Of a stretch of 64,000 nt of DNA, positions 13,676 through 24,560 are shown piece by piece (within the stretch, counting starts at the first letter, position 1; each line of letters opens with the position of its first letter). This DNA comes from Cannabis sativa (lineage: Eukaryota > Streptophyta > Magnoliopsida > Rosales > Cannabaceae). The position numbers and the translations under genes were made by a program. The DNA lies in NCBI RefSeq assembly GCF_029168945.1, contig NC_083607.1, positions 33,713,257 to 33,777,256 of the forward strand, in the 5' to 3' direction. The notes beneath the pieces were generated by a model. That model worked only from the letters and a program-made list of their open reading frames with translations, ran no database searches and had not been told where the DNA came from.

Positions 13676-15659
13676 TGTAACGCCCTGTCCAACAGGGACG
13701 CCACGTGTGTGCAATTTAATAAAATACTGATAATTATATAATATGTAATTATATTAAAAGTGTGGGTAATTAAATTTTGATAATTAAAATTCAACTTTTA
13801 AACCGTTTAACAAAAGATAGATACTATGGACTACGGGGTCCCCCTGTTTTAAAAATATTTACAAAATGGTTTCAAAGTATTTTACAACATAAACTTTATA
13901 TTTCCCAAAATACAATCAAAATAGAGCATCCTGTTTACTGGGCTGCCTACGGCTGGTATGTACATTACTGCTGCGACCACAAAGCACCCGTGAGTCACAG
14001 AGACTCACCAAGAAAGTGATCAAAACGATAATTGAAAGAAAAGTGAATATCAACTTGATCTTATGCCATCATGTTTACTCACTATACAATTTAATAAGCA
14101 TTCCTTTAAACATTACACAGTCCTGGTACTTAATAAAGTACCCCTTTTACCACTCGTCACTTACGAGCTGAATATGTCACTATCGTTGCCCGATAAAGCA
14201 AACGATAAGTAAGAAACCTAACCGCGGTTTCAAGAGTAATTACTCATAACGGTAATAACCGTTCCCAACCCTAGGTCATAACGTAGGCTTATTAAATATT
14301 TAATAAAAATCTTGATAATAATCAAGATCACTTCCATTCAACCAATAAACTTTAACCACATACGGTGCTTACAACTTTTCTTACCTTAATTCAGAAGTCA
14401 AGAATATGGCCGACCTGGGTGGAAAAACAAGCTAGGCAATCTCGGTCCTATGTCACGACAATTGAAACACAATAAATACCTTAACTTAAAATTCTGGATT
14501 AAAACCCTAATTTAAAACTTATTAGACTTAGCCTTCACCAACTTTAAAATAATTCAGATAACTCGAAATCATTCAAAGGCAGGTACTAGGTTCAACCCCG
14601 AGCCAAAACAGGGTTCAGAGAAAAACCCGAGAAATTTTCCCCTGCTGTAACCGGTCGACCGGTTCTGGTACATCAGAACCAACCGGTCAACCGGTTGCTG
14701 TCAGACCAGAAAATTTTTGGGTTTTCTTCCCAGCTCAAACCAAAACCATTTCAGACCTAAATATCATTTCCAGAACAGTTCAATATACCAAGTACAACAT
14801 ATTCAACACATCATTCAATCACAATTCACCACTTAACTCAAAATCACCATCTCACATGAAAATTAAGCTCAAATTGCTTAATCAAATACATTCAATCTAA
14901 ACAGCCATTAAAATCACATGAAGCAAACTTCAACACACCCCAAAAGAGACCTAAAAACACCATCACAACCCAGACTAAACTTACAGCCACGAAATCCTAC
15001 AACCCTCATCCAAAACCAACCTAAATTAGTGAAGTCTTCAATCCTCAAGGAAAAGAACTTACCTTCAAAGCTTCTAGGATGATCTTGGGTATCCAATTTG
15101 CTCAAAAACTGAGAGAAATCAAAATGAATCCCCTGGTTTTGGCTAGCTCTAGGTCACGAAAGAGAGAGAGAGAGAAGAAGAAGGAGAAGAAGTGAGGCTT
15201 CCTTGCCTTGGAAGGTTTCTTTCTAAAACAAATGAAGTTTTCCACTTTTTTTTATTCATTTCCTTCCTTAAATAAATAATAGGCAGCAGAAAAAAATAAA
15301 AGAAGAAAAGTCAAAAAAGGTTCCATTGAATTTGCTAATCTACCCCTCTCACATAATTTTTTTTATAAAAAAACCTTAGGGGCATTTTGGTAATTTTACT
15401 AATTCCCCAATCCGACATTCTAATAAAATTCTAACTTAATCCGGGATATTTTCAAAATAATTCTTTCATTTAATGTCGTGACATTGCTAACCACATAGCT
15501 AAATTTCCACAATTGCCGGGCCCAAAAATAACGTATTTCATTAAATAATTTCTCAACAATTTACCTAAGTAAGATCATAATCCTACTTCATTTCCCAAGT
15601 AATTACATATTTAATAAAATATGTCCATTTAAATATTATTTATTTTCTGGGATATTACA
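13676..15659 (-). repeat. gypsy-1 3' LTR
   Basis: 1984 bp with TG...CA ends. Relative to the other LTR it lacks about 45 bp near 13979, apparently lost between two short repeats (ACCACAAA / ACCATAAA). It contains a G-box CACGTG at 13702-13707, a terminal hairpin at 13683-13697, ATGTACAT at 13958-13965, a TGAGTC/GACTCA pair at 13991-14007 and a pair of ACCGGT-type palindromes near 14650-14695. Confidence 0.95.
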
Positions 15660-15673
15660 ACTATCCCCCACTT
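15660..15673 (-). other. gypsy-1 polypurine tract
   Basis: Read on the minus strand, AAGTGGGGGATAGT abuts the 3' LTR start (TGTAATATCC). This is the expected plus-strand priming site. Confidence 0.85.
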
Positions 15674-15695
15674 ATAGGAATTTCGTCCTCGAAAT

Positions 15696-16985
15696 TTACC
15701 TGAAAAGCTCGGGATACAACTCCCGCATCTGCGACTCTAACTCCCAAGTCGCTTCTTCAACTTTGCTGTTCCGCCACAACACTTTAACTAGTGGAATAGT
15801 CTTGTTCTGCAACACCTTTTCTTTCCTGTCTAAGATCTGTACTGGTTGTTCTTCATACGACAGGTCAGTTTGAAGCTCAATGTCTTCATAACTTAAGATA
15901 TGAGTTGTATCAGATACATATTTCCGAAGCATCGAGACATGAAACACGTTATGAACCCCAGATAAAGCAGGAGGTAGAGCCAACCGATAAGCTACCTGAC
16001 CTACTTTCTCAAGAATCTCAAATGGACCAATAAATCTGGGACTCAACTTTCCTTTCTTCTCGAACCTTCAAATTCCTTTCATTGGGGATACGCGAAGAAA
16101 AACAAAATCCCCAACTTGGAATTCAACATCTCTACGCTTTGGATCTGCGTAGCTTTTCTGTCTACTTTGGGAAGCAAGCATACGAGCTCGAATCTTTTCA
16201 ATAGCCTCGCTCGTTCTTTGGACAGCTTCAGGTCCAAGGTACCTACGTTCACCAGCCTCATCCCAGTGAATAGGTGCTCGACATTTCCTTCCATAAAGCA
16301 TCTCATACGGAGCCATGCCAATGGTACTCTGATAACTATTGTTATAAGAAAACTCAATCAGAGGCAGGAACTTGTTCCAAGAACCTTCAAAGTCCATTAC
16401 ACATGCCCTCAACATATCCTCAAGTATCTGGATAGTCCTTTCAGATTGACCATCGGTTTGAGGATGAAAAGCTATACTGAATTTCAACTTAGTACCCATT
16501 GCTTGCTGTAAACTTTCCCAGAATTTGGATGTAAATTTTGGATCTCGATATGAAACTATCGACTTTGGGGCACCATGAAGTCGAACTATCTCCTTGATAT
16601 ACAAATCAGCATATTGATCCACTGTATACGTTGTCCTCACTGGGAGAAAGTGAGCAGACTTCGTATATCGATCCACTATTACCCAAATAGAATCATAATA
16701 CCCTACTGTTCTGGGCAATCCCACCACAAAATCCATGGTGATGTCTTCCCATTTCCATTCAGGAATCTTTAGAGGTTGAAGCAAACCTGCCGGCCTTTGG
16801 TGTTCTGCTTTAATTTGTTGAGAGGTTAAGCATTTTGACACATATTCAACAATATCCCTCTTCATACCCGGCCACCAGTATAAAGCTTTCACATCATGAT
16901 ACATCTTGGTTGTTCCCGGGTGTAAGGAGTACGGTGTAGTATGAGATTCATCAAGAATCTCCTGTCTGATTTCTTTATCAACCTA
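15696..16985 (-). pseudogene. gypsy-1 integrase and chromodomain-like tail (broken)
   Basis: Integrase would insert the cDNA into the genome. The HHCC zinc-finger region has LHPGTT...MYH, but the second Cys of the usual CLTC is Ser (codon near 16823). In the frame starting at 16904, the D-D-E core has D58 (TMDFV) and E155 (DGQSE). The middle catalytic Asp is Tyr119, in the motif SYRDPKF; the spacing of 35 residues to E155 confirms the position. A TGA at 16065-16067 interrupts the GPY/F-like end before [11 protein letters not shown]. The frame then reads through a chromodomain-like tail ([16 protein letters not shown]) to a stop just before 15696. An upstream TAG sits at 16983-16985. The frame extends further upstream to the shift near 17150. 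Confidence 0.93.
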
Positions 16986-17119
16986 AGCATTACGTATTCT
17001 GTTTTTGTATCGCAACAACCCATCAGATAAACACGAAAAGTCTCTTGCCAATCCAGCCTCTAACTTCTCCTTATGTCCCTGTAGCTCAAGATCACCTTGT
17101 TGGGCTACTCTAATTCTTT

Positions 17120-18511
17120 CTAATAGATCAGACTGTATGGTGATATTAGCAAGTTTCCAATTACAAATTCAATTTCCGCTCTTGTCATATCCTCAGCCAA
17201 CTTTGCTGAGATTTTCTTTAGTTCACAAACTTGCCCTGGTCCTTTCCGACTTAGAGCATCCGCTACCACATTTGCTTTACCAGGGTGGTAGAGAATCTCG
17301 CAGTCATAATCTTTGGCCAGTTCTAACCATCGTCGTTGCCTCATATTTAAATCCTTCTGAGTGAAAAAGTACTTGAGGCTTTTGTGATCTGTATAAATTT
17401 CACACTTCTCACCGTACAGATAGTGACGCCAAACTTTTAGTGCAAAGACAACCGCTGCTAATTCAATATCATTGGTAGGATATCGTTGTTCATACTCCTT
17501 CAATTGCCTGGATGCATAAGCAATCACTTTCCCTGACTGCATAAGAACACAACCTATCCCTTGTTTGGATGCATCACAATAAATCACAAACTTTTCATCA
17601 CTTTTTGGTAAAGTTAGCACAGGAGCGGTAATCAACCTTTGCTTCAATTCCTGGAAACTACCTTCACACTTGTCAGTCCAAACAAACTTACAATTCTTTC
17701 GGGTCAATTCAGTTAAAGGCGTAGAAATCTTTGCAAAGCCCTCAACAAATCTTTAATAATACCCTGCTAACCCCAGGAAACTTCTAACTTCAGTTGCTGA
17801 CTTAGGTCGAGGCCAGTCACGAACTGCTTCAATCTTTACTGGATCCACTAAAATACCATCCTTACTTACCACATGCCCCAAGAACCTTACCTGATGTAAC
17901 CAGAATTCACATTTCTTAAATTTGGCATACAACTTATGCTCCCTGAGACATTGTAATACCATTCGAAGATGTCTTTCGTGAGTCTCTTCTGAGTCTGAAT
18001 AAATTAGAATATCATCAATAAAGACAATAACAAAATCATCCAGAAAGTCTTTGAACACTCGGTTCATCAAGTCCATAAATGCTGCCGGGGCATTTGTTAA
18101 TCTGAAGGACATTACCAGGAATTCATAATGACCATATCGGGTCCGAAAAGCTGTCTTGGGAATATCCTCCTCTCGAATCCTCAGTTGGTGATAACCAGAC
18201 CAAAGATCAATCTTAGAAAAGAAAGTCTTACCTTACAACTGATCAAATAAATCATCTATTCTTGGTAAAGGGTACTTGTTCTTCACTGTCAACTTGTTTA
18301 ACTCCCAATAATCTATACACATTCGTAACGTTCCATCTTTCTTTTTCACAAACAAAACTGGTGCACCCCAAGGTGAAGTACTAGGTCTAGTAAATTTTAA
18401 ATCCATCATCCCCTGTAATTGAACTTTTAACTCTTTCAGCTCTGCAGGTGCCATCCTGTAGGGAGCTTTCGATACAGGCTCAGCTCCTGGTATTAAATCA
18501 ATCTCAAAATC
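17120..18511 (-). pseudogene. gypsy-1 reverse transcriptase and RNase H (broken)
   Basis: RT copies element RNA into DNA and RNase H removes the template. RT begins near [20 protein letters not shown] and includes [10 protein letters not shown], where the family norm is Arg before ELNK. The catalytic FIDD (FIDDILIYS) lies in the segment 17753-18112. In-frame TAA stops fall at 18230-18232 and 17750-17752. RNase H (about 17243-17590) keeps YCDAS, an acidic [18 protein letters not shown] and the late Asp in ADALSRK, so its active site looks intact. A one-base shift near 17150 separates it from integrase. Fairly even similarity across the domains suggests it decayed only after insertion. Confidence 0.93.
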
Positions 18512-18778
18512 AATTTCACGTTTTGGTGGCAACCCTGGTAACTCTTCTGGGAACACATCCAGAAATTCTCGAACCACTGGGACATGATCTGGTCCCGCTA
18601 GTGGTTCCCTGGTAATATCCACAACACTTGCTAAGAGACCAATGCACCCCTCACACAACAAATGTCTTGCCTTAAGGGCTAAAATTAAGGGAATCCGAGA
18701 TCCCTGCATCTTACCCACAAATACAAAGGGGTCCTCGCCCTCAGGCTGAAAAGTTACCATCTTTCTTTTACAATCAAT

Positions 18779-19051
18779 GGTGGCGTTGTATTTAGCAAGC
18801 CAATCCATCCCCAAAATAACATCAAAATCCCCCAGATTCAATTCTATCAGATCAACTAATAACTCTCTTCCTTCCACAAATACTGGAAGGGATCGAACCC
18901 ACCTGCTGGAGATAACCAACTCCCCAGTAGGCAACAAGGTTCCAAGACCTCTAGAAAGCACATCACTAGGTTTATTCATCTTCTCAATTATTCTACTTGA
19001 AATATAAGAATGCGTCGCACTAGAATTAATTAGCACAGTCAATAAAGTACC
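18779..19051 (-). pseudogene. gypsy-1 aspartic protease with lost catalytic Asp
   Basis: This retropepsin domain would process Gag-Pol. The active-site triad, normally D-S/T-G in a context like ATHSFIS, reads N-S-S-A-T-H-S-Y here (about residue 263 of the frame starting at 19813). Both the catalytic Asp and the Gly are therefore replaced. The second conserved block, [19 protein letters not shown], is intact. The frame itself is open here, so the loss is by missense change. Confidence 0.9.
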
Positions 19052-19174
19052 AGCAACAGAAAGCTGACCTGTCATAGTAGAAGGACCAGCATCAGCCTCA
19101 GCTTGAGTCAGGGCAAACACTCGAGCAGGAGCGGGTGTATCATCCTTCTTTTGCTCTAGCCGTAGCAATTGTGG

Positions 19175-20232
19175 ACAATTTCTCTTCATATGACCCACCA
19201 TTCCACAGTGGAAACAGGCCCTGGCCTGACACTCGCCCAGGTGGTGCTTTTTACACCTCGGACATTCAGGAAAAGTCCGCCAGTTTTCGTTTCCACTACG
19301 ACGGAAACCTTGGTTACCCTGGAATCTTTTGTTTGGGCCTGCCGCTGATGATTCACTAGGTCTTTTCTTGCGGTCACCGGAATCAGTACCCCTACCCGAA
19401 CCAGCACCTGCTGTTTGCTTCCATGAATCTCTTCTGGCAATATTTTTCTTTCGTATCTGAGCTTCTGCACCCTCAGAAACTAAGGCCAACTCAACTATTT
19501 GAGCAGAAGTTCGGGCAACCCCCGGTTGTTTAGAGGCAACTATCACATCCCAGGCGATGTGTTCATCCAGCCCCCTAATGAACTTTGCTTTCCTAGCAGC
19601 TTCAGTAGCCACCTCATCTGAGGCAAACTTTGCCAGTCGATCGAACTTAGTAGCATACTCTGTCACAGTCATACTACCCTGAGTTAACCGTATAAACTCT
19701 TCTGCCTTTGTTGCCTTAATAGACTCATTATAATACTTCTCATAAAATAAGGCCCGAAAGGTTTCCCAGGTCATGTTATTCAGATCATGGCCCTGAGATA
19801 CAATCTCCACCAAATACGGGCATCATCTCGTAGCATATAAGTAGCACACCTGACCCGGTCATTATCTTCAACTCGCATAAAATCAAAAATGGATGTTATC
19901 ATACTCATCCATTGCTCCGCCTTTAGTGGATCAGCACCACCCTCAAACACTGGCGGCTTCTGCTTCCTGAACCGCTCATACAATAATTCCAAACGATTCC
20001 TTGCATCCGGTGGCACTACCAGAGGTGCCGAAGGATCAGGATTAAGATTTAGAGCAGGCTGAGCTCGCTGCTCTCTTAATTCTCTGATTTGCTCACCCTG
20101 CTGCCGAATAGTTTCTTGCATTGCAGCATATAACTCTTCCCAGTTAGGTGGTGGTAAAGGGTTCTCACCCTCACTGGCAGCCCCGAGCCCAGCTAGCTTG
20201 CGGGTACCCCTACCAGTTCGCCTCGGGTGCAT
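19175..20232 (-). pseudogene. gypsy-1 gag (nucleocapsid-capsid), one frameshift
   Basis: Gag packages the element RNA. The start chosen is the ATG at 20230-20232 (MHPRRTGRG), which opens the basic N-terminus. An upstream in-frame extension to 20307 lacks family similarity. A coiled-coil-like stretch (EELYAAMQETIRQQGEQ) is followed by the capsid block LLYERFRKQKPPVFEGG to ARIWW. At about 19790-19800 one G of a GTGGGAG-like run appears to be missing, and the frame shifts to [15 protein letters not shown]. The CCHC knuckle [14 protein letters not shown] is at about 19175-19216. After the shift the frame runs on into protease. Confidence 0.93.
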
Positions 20233-20473
20233 AACTATACACCTGCGATCACATTCCAAGTAATAACAATGCTGATAAGTATTTTCATATATTATAATTC
20301 TTCCCACACCATTTCGATATCAACATAATTCAAATAATCAGGTAATCAGAAAATTAACAAGCTATCTTTTCACTTAAAGCTCACTAAACCATGAGTCGAT
20401 CAGGTCCTTGCAGCCAATGTACATATCAAACCAGTCTTCAGGATCTAAAAACCCTGACGCTCTGATACCATGT
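20233..20473 (-). other. gypsy-1 leader between gag and PBS
   Basis: Untranslated leader on the minus strand. The sequence at 20410-20432 contains a TGTACA-centred motif (GATATGTACATTGGCTGC on the element strand) complementary to one in the LTR. The same leader text opens gypsy-4. Confidence 0.8.
20459..20470 (-). other. gypsy-1 primer binding site, initiator-Met tRNA
   Basis: The minus strand reads TGGTATCAGAGC, complementary to the 3' end of plant initiator methionine tRNA. It lies three bases inside the 5' LTR. Confidence 0.95.
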
Positions 20474-22498
20474 TGTAACGCCCTGTCCAATAGGGACGCC
20501 ACGTGTGTGCAATTTAATAAAATACTGATAATTATATAATATGTAATTATATTAAAAGTGTGGGTAATTAAATTTTGATAATTAAAATTCAACTTTTAAA
20601 CCGTTTAACAAAAGATAGATAATATGGACTACGGGGTCCCCCTGTTTTGAAAATATTTACAAAATGGTTTCAAAGTATTTTACAACATAAACTTTATATT
20701 TCCCAAAATACAATCAAAATAGAGCATCCTGTTTACTGGGCTGCCTACGGCTGGTATGTACATTGCTGCTGCGACCACAAACTCATGGTTGCTCAACTTT
20801 AGCCTTCCCTTTACCTGCACCATAAAGCACCCGTGAGTCACAGAGACTCACCAAGAAAGTGATCAAAACGATAATTGAAAGAAAAGTGAATATCAACTTG
20901 ATCTTATGCCATCATGTTTGCTCACTATACAATTTAATAAGCATTCCTTTAAACATTACACAGTCCTTGTACTTAATAAAGTACCCCTTTCACCACTCGT
21001 CACTTACGAGCTGAATATGTCACTATCGTTGCCCAATAAAGCAAACGATAAGTAAGAAACCTAACCGCGGTTTCAAGAGTAATTACTCATAACGGTAATA
21101 ACCGTTTCCAACCCTAGGTCATAACCTAGGCTTATTAAATATTTAATAAAAATCTTGATAATAATCAAGATCACTTCCATTCAACCAATAAACTTTAACC
21201 ACATACGGTGCTTACCACTTTTCTTACCTTAATTCAGAAGTCAAGAATATGGCCGACCTGGGTGGAAAAACAAGATAGGCAATCCCGGTCCTATGTCATG
21301 ACAATTGAAACACAATAAATACCTTAACTTAAAATTCCGGATTAAAACCCTAATTTAAAACCGATTAGACTTAGCCTTCACCAACTTTAAAATAATTCAA
21401 ATAACTCAAAATCATTCAAAGGCAGGTACTAGGTTCAACCCCGAGCCAAAACAGGGTTCAGAGAAAAACCCGAAAATTTTCCCCTCGTAACCCGGCCTGG
21501 GATTACGGTACATCAGAACCAACCGGTCGACCGGTTGCTGTCAGACCAGAAAATTTTTGGGTTTTCTTCCCCAGCTCGAACCAAAACCATTTCAGACCTA
21601 AATATCATTTCCAAAACAGTTCAATATACCAAGTACAACATATTCAACACATCATTCAATCACAATTCACCACTTAACTCAAAATCACCATCTCACATGA
21701 AAATTAAGCTCAAATTGCTTAATCAAATACATTCAATCTAAACAGCCATTAAAATCACATGAAGCAAACTTCAACACACCCCAAAAGAGACCTAAAAACA
21801 CCATCACAACCCAGACTAAACCTACAGCCACGAAATCCTACAACCCTCATCCAAAACCAACCTAAATTAGTGAAGTCTTCAATCCTCAAGGAAAAGAACT
21901 TACCTTCAAAGCTTCTAGGATGATCTTGGGTATCCAATTTGCTCAAAAACTGAGAGAAATCAAAATGAATCCCCTGGTTTTGGGTAGCTCTAGGTCATGA
22001 AAGAGAGAGAGAGAAGAAGAAGGAGAAGAAGTGAGGCTTCCTTGCCTTGGAAGGTTTCTTTCTAAAACAAATGAAGTTTTCCACTTTTTTTTATTCATTT
22101 CCTTCCTTAAATAAATAATAGGCAGCAGAAAAAAATAAAAGAAGAAAAGTCAAAAAAGGTTCCATTGAATTTGCTAATCTACCCCTCTCACATAATTTTT
22201 TTTAAAAAAAAACCTTAGGGGCATTTTGGTAATTTTACTAATTCCCCAATCCGACATTCTAATAAAATTCTAACTTAATGCGGGATATTCTCAAACTAAT
22301 TCTTTCATTTAATGTCGTGACATTGCTAACCACATAGCTAAATTTCCACAATTGCCGGGCCCAAAAATAACGTATTTCATTAAATAATTTCTCAACAATT
22401 TACCTAAGTAAGATCGTAATCCTACTTCATTTCCCAAGTAATTATATATTTAATAAAATATGTCCATTTAAATATTATTTATTTTCTGGGATATTACA
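20474..22498 (-). repeat. gypsy-1 5' LTR
   Basis: 2025 bp, paired with 13676-15659 and carrying the 45-bp segment missing there. G-box at 20500-20505 and TGAGTC/GACTCA pair at 20834-20850. One of the two ACCGGT-type palindromes is degraded (near 21490-21500); the other remains at about 21522-21535. Confidence 0.95.
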
Positions 22499-22651
22499 TG
22501 AGTGGAAGGAGACACATTATTCCGCTGCACCCACTGTAAGGTCTCTTAACTTTTTATATGTTTAATTTATCGTTTTAGAAGTTCATATTTAGGTTGTTAA
22601 ACCAACATACTTGTGAGTAGATCTAAGATCCTGGCAAAATAAATTCCAACA

Positions 22652-22685
22652 AGTAAATCTAGATCCTGGTAAAATATTTCCAACA
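22652..22685 (+). repeat. 3' end of copia LTR-B
   Basis: The second AGTAA copy is followed by ATCTAGATCCTGG and TTTCCAACA. These are the last bases of LTR-B, resuming after the nested insertions. Confidence 0.85.
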
Positions 22686-23711
22686 CAAACAACTATTATT
22701 TTTTATTTATAATCTATCTGACGGGAGTGGAAAATCAAAAATTATAACTCGCGTACAAAACTGAATGTTTACGGTTCTCGCGAGCTAGGAAAGTACGAAA
22801 TGAGGTATCACGACGCCTATGTAAAGTACTTGAACCTAGAAAATAGATAGATAATATAATTATTCATGGGAGAAAATTAAAGTATACAAAGTGATAAAAT
22901 CCTTAAAGTATATTTAAGTTTGCTCAAGGCAGATTATAACTGCAATTGCGAGGCAGTATTGACAACCGCTCGAAAATCATAAAGTTTTGTAAATTATTAA
23001 CTACTTAAACAAGAGGATTACAAGTAAAGGAGATACCCAAAAGTGCTCGATATTCGATCAAAATATAGTTGTTTACATTGTGAATAATAACGCAAGCAAA
23101 CACAATTGTATTAAGTTCGAATAAAAACAATACAAGGCATTTAAGATAAGAAAAACCTAAGACTGGTTACAAACTTGTCTTTACAAAAATGCCACTAGGG
23201 CCAAACCATTAAGTCATTCTCCTAAGCAAAGGATGAGAGGGGAAGTTGATGAACTCGAGAAAGACCGTCTTCATATAGCTTGGAATAGACCGTCTACGCG
23301 TAGCTCGAAAAAAGACTGACTACACATAGCTTGAGAAAGACCGACTACACGTAGAGAGCCTTGATCTCTACACATGCCTCATTCCCCTCATCATCGGAAG
23401 ATTCCATTTCCTGAAGCCGAGATCTACTTCCCAGCTTCAGGAAATTTCTTGACACTGCAAAGAGGTTGACGCAAAGATCTCCTGGCACAGTTTAGGGTCT
23501 TGAGTTGGCTGGATTCTCTGATGCAAACCACGCCAACTTCCTTCCCACCTCAAACCATGCCAATCTTCCTCTGGAATTCTTCACCAGCCCGGGGAGGATC
23601 TTTGAGATCTCTCACAAGATTTGTACCCTCTGGGATCACTTGTTAGGATCGACCATGGCAGGTCACGGGGTTCCCCTGGTTTGGATTGGTTGAAAGCTCC
23701 TCAACCCTGGG
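22686..23711. other. Unassigned sequence left of the solo LTR
   Basis: No recognisable gene. It holds a degenerate repeat of about 26-30 bp around AAGACCGACTACACGTAGC at 23264-23362 and a perfect 12-bp inverted repeat (ATTTCCTGAAGC ... GCTTCAGGAAAT) around 23407-23443. It was contiguous with 26817-27238 before the solo LTR inserted. Confidence 0.5.
23707..23711. repeat. Target-site duplication CTGGG (left); right copy 26812-26816
   Basis: Perfect 5-bp repeat directly outside the ends of the 3.1-kb solo LTR. Confidence 0.93.
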
Positions 23712-24157
23712 TGTAACGCCCTAAATAATTAGGCACGCTACCCAAAATACTTATGAAACCCTAATCCCCTAACCGAAATTACTAATCAAAATAGCGCAGA
23801 ATTTAAACTTTTATATTAAACAGAAAGAAAATAAACTTGTAATATATTTAAAACTTTTAAAATAGTTGGGATCCCAAAAATATTTACAAACGCTATTACA
23901 AGTCATTTATTTCTAGCCGACCTAAATGGCAAAATAGAATTCAAAAGTTCATCACTGATAGACCCTTAACCCGCTTGGTCTGATATGGCTTGAACATGTA
24001 CATTCTTCATCTTGCTCCTCAAACTCATGGTTGATCAGCCACTGACTTACCCTTTCCTGCACAGTAGAGCACCTGTGAGCCAAGCCCAGCAAGACAGTAT
24101 AAAACATATCAATAATATGCTCATCATACAATATAAACAACAATGATATTCAAATTT

Positions 24158-24295
24158 GTCTGTGTGACACAGACCTGCATGTTACGCTCACATGCCTATT
24201 TATGTCTACGTGGCGTAGACCTACGTGTTGCGCTCACACGTCTATTTATGTCTATGTGGCGTAGACCCACGTGTTGCTCTCACACGTCTATTTAC
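24158..24295. repeat. 46-bp minisatellite, block 1 (three units)
   Basis: Units start at 24158, 24204 and 24250. Each carries two short inverted repeats, GTCTAYG..CRTAGAC and ACGTGT..ACACGT. The first unit is the most diverged. Confidence 0.93.
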
Positions 24296-24422
24296 AATAA
24301 GGCCTTAGATCAGTTCATCTCGGTTCTTGTTACCGAGTCCAACCTGGTTATGCCTTGAGCGCCTAACCCTTAGTCTCAACATATATATTTATCATATAAT
24401 TATTGGTGCCACTGCACTATTT

Positions 24423-24560
24423 GTCTATTTGCTATAGACCTCCGTGTTACGCTCACACGCCTATATATGTCTATGTAGCATAGACCTACGTGTTGCTCCC
24501 ACACGTCTGTATATGTCTATGTAGCATAGACCTACGTGTTACGCTCACACGTCTATTTAC
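24423..24560. repeat. 46-bp minisatellite, block 2 (three units)
   Basis: Units start at 24423, 24469 and 24515. The block repeats block 1 at a distance of 265 bp. Both blocks are followed by the same text (ACAATAAGGCCTTAG ... ACCGAGTC...AACCTGGTTATGCC), so there is a higher-order duplication. Confidence 0.93.

Larger units (their letters stand above)
13676..22498 (-). mobile_element. Ty3/gypsy element gypsy-1, full length, inactive
   Basis: An 8.8-kb minus-strand element with two LTRs of about 2.0 kb, a PBS for initiator-Met tRNA, a polypurine tract and gag-pol in the order gag, protease, RT, RNase H, integrase, chromodomain-like tail. TGAGT at 13671-13675 and 22499-22503 is the target-site duplication. 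Domain order, iMet PBS, long LTRs and the C-terminal tail fit a Tekay/Del-type chromovirus (inference from family knowledge). The frame is broken by two frameshifts and four stops, and three key residues are lost, so it cannot move by itself. The two LTRs have visibly diverged, so it is not very young. Confidence 0.95.
11912..22651 (+). mobile_element. Solo copia LTR inside LTR-B, itself split by gypsy-1
   Basis: It starts TGTTGTGTTTTGTGCCC and ends ATTCCAACA. With gypsy-1 and one TGAGT copy removed it is about 1.91 kb, the normal length of this LTR family. The two parts are 11912-13675 and 22504-22651. No internal region or partner LTR accompanies it and it has a perfect 5-bp target duplication. 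It is therefore a solo LTR, normally formed by recombination between the two LTRs of a full element. Confidence 0.92.

Noticed and set aside
16116..16511. Plus-strand frames of 119-131 codons across 16116-17364
   Set aside because: They are shadows of the minus-strand integrase and RNase H, which have clear family motifs.
24158..24560. CRISPR-like appearance of regularly spaced repeats
   Set aside because: Units are contiguous without unique spacers and lie within a plant LTR.
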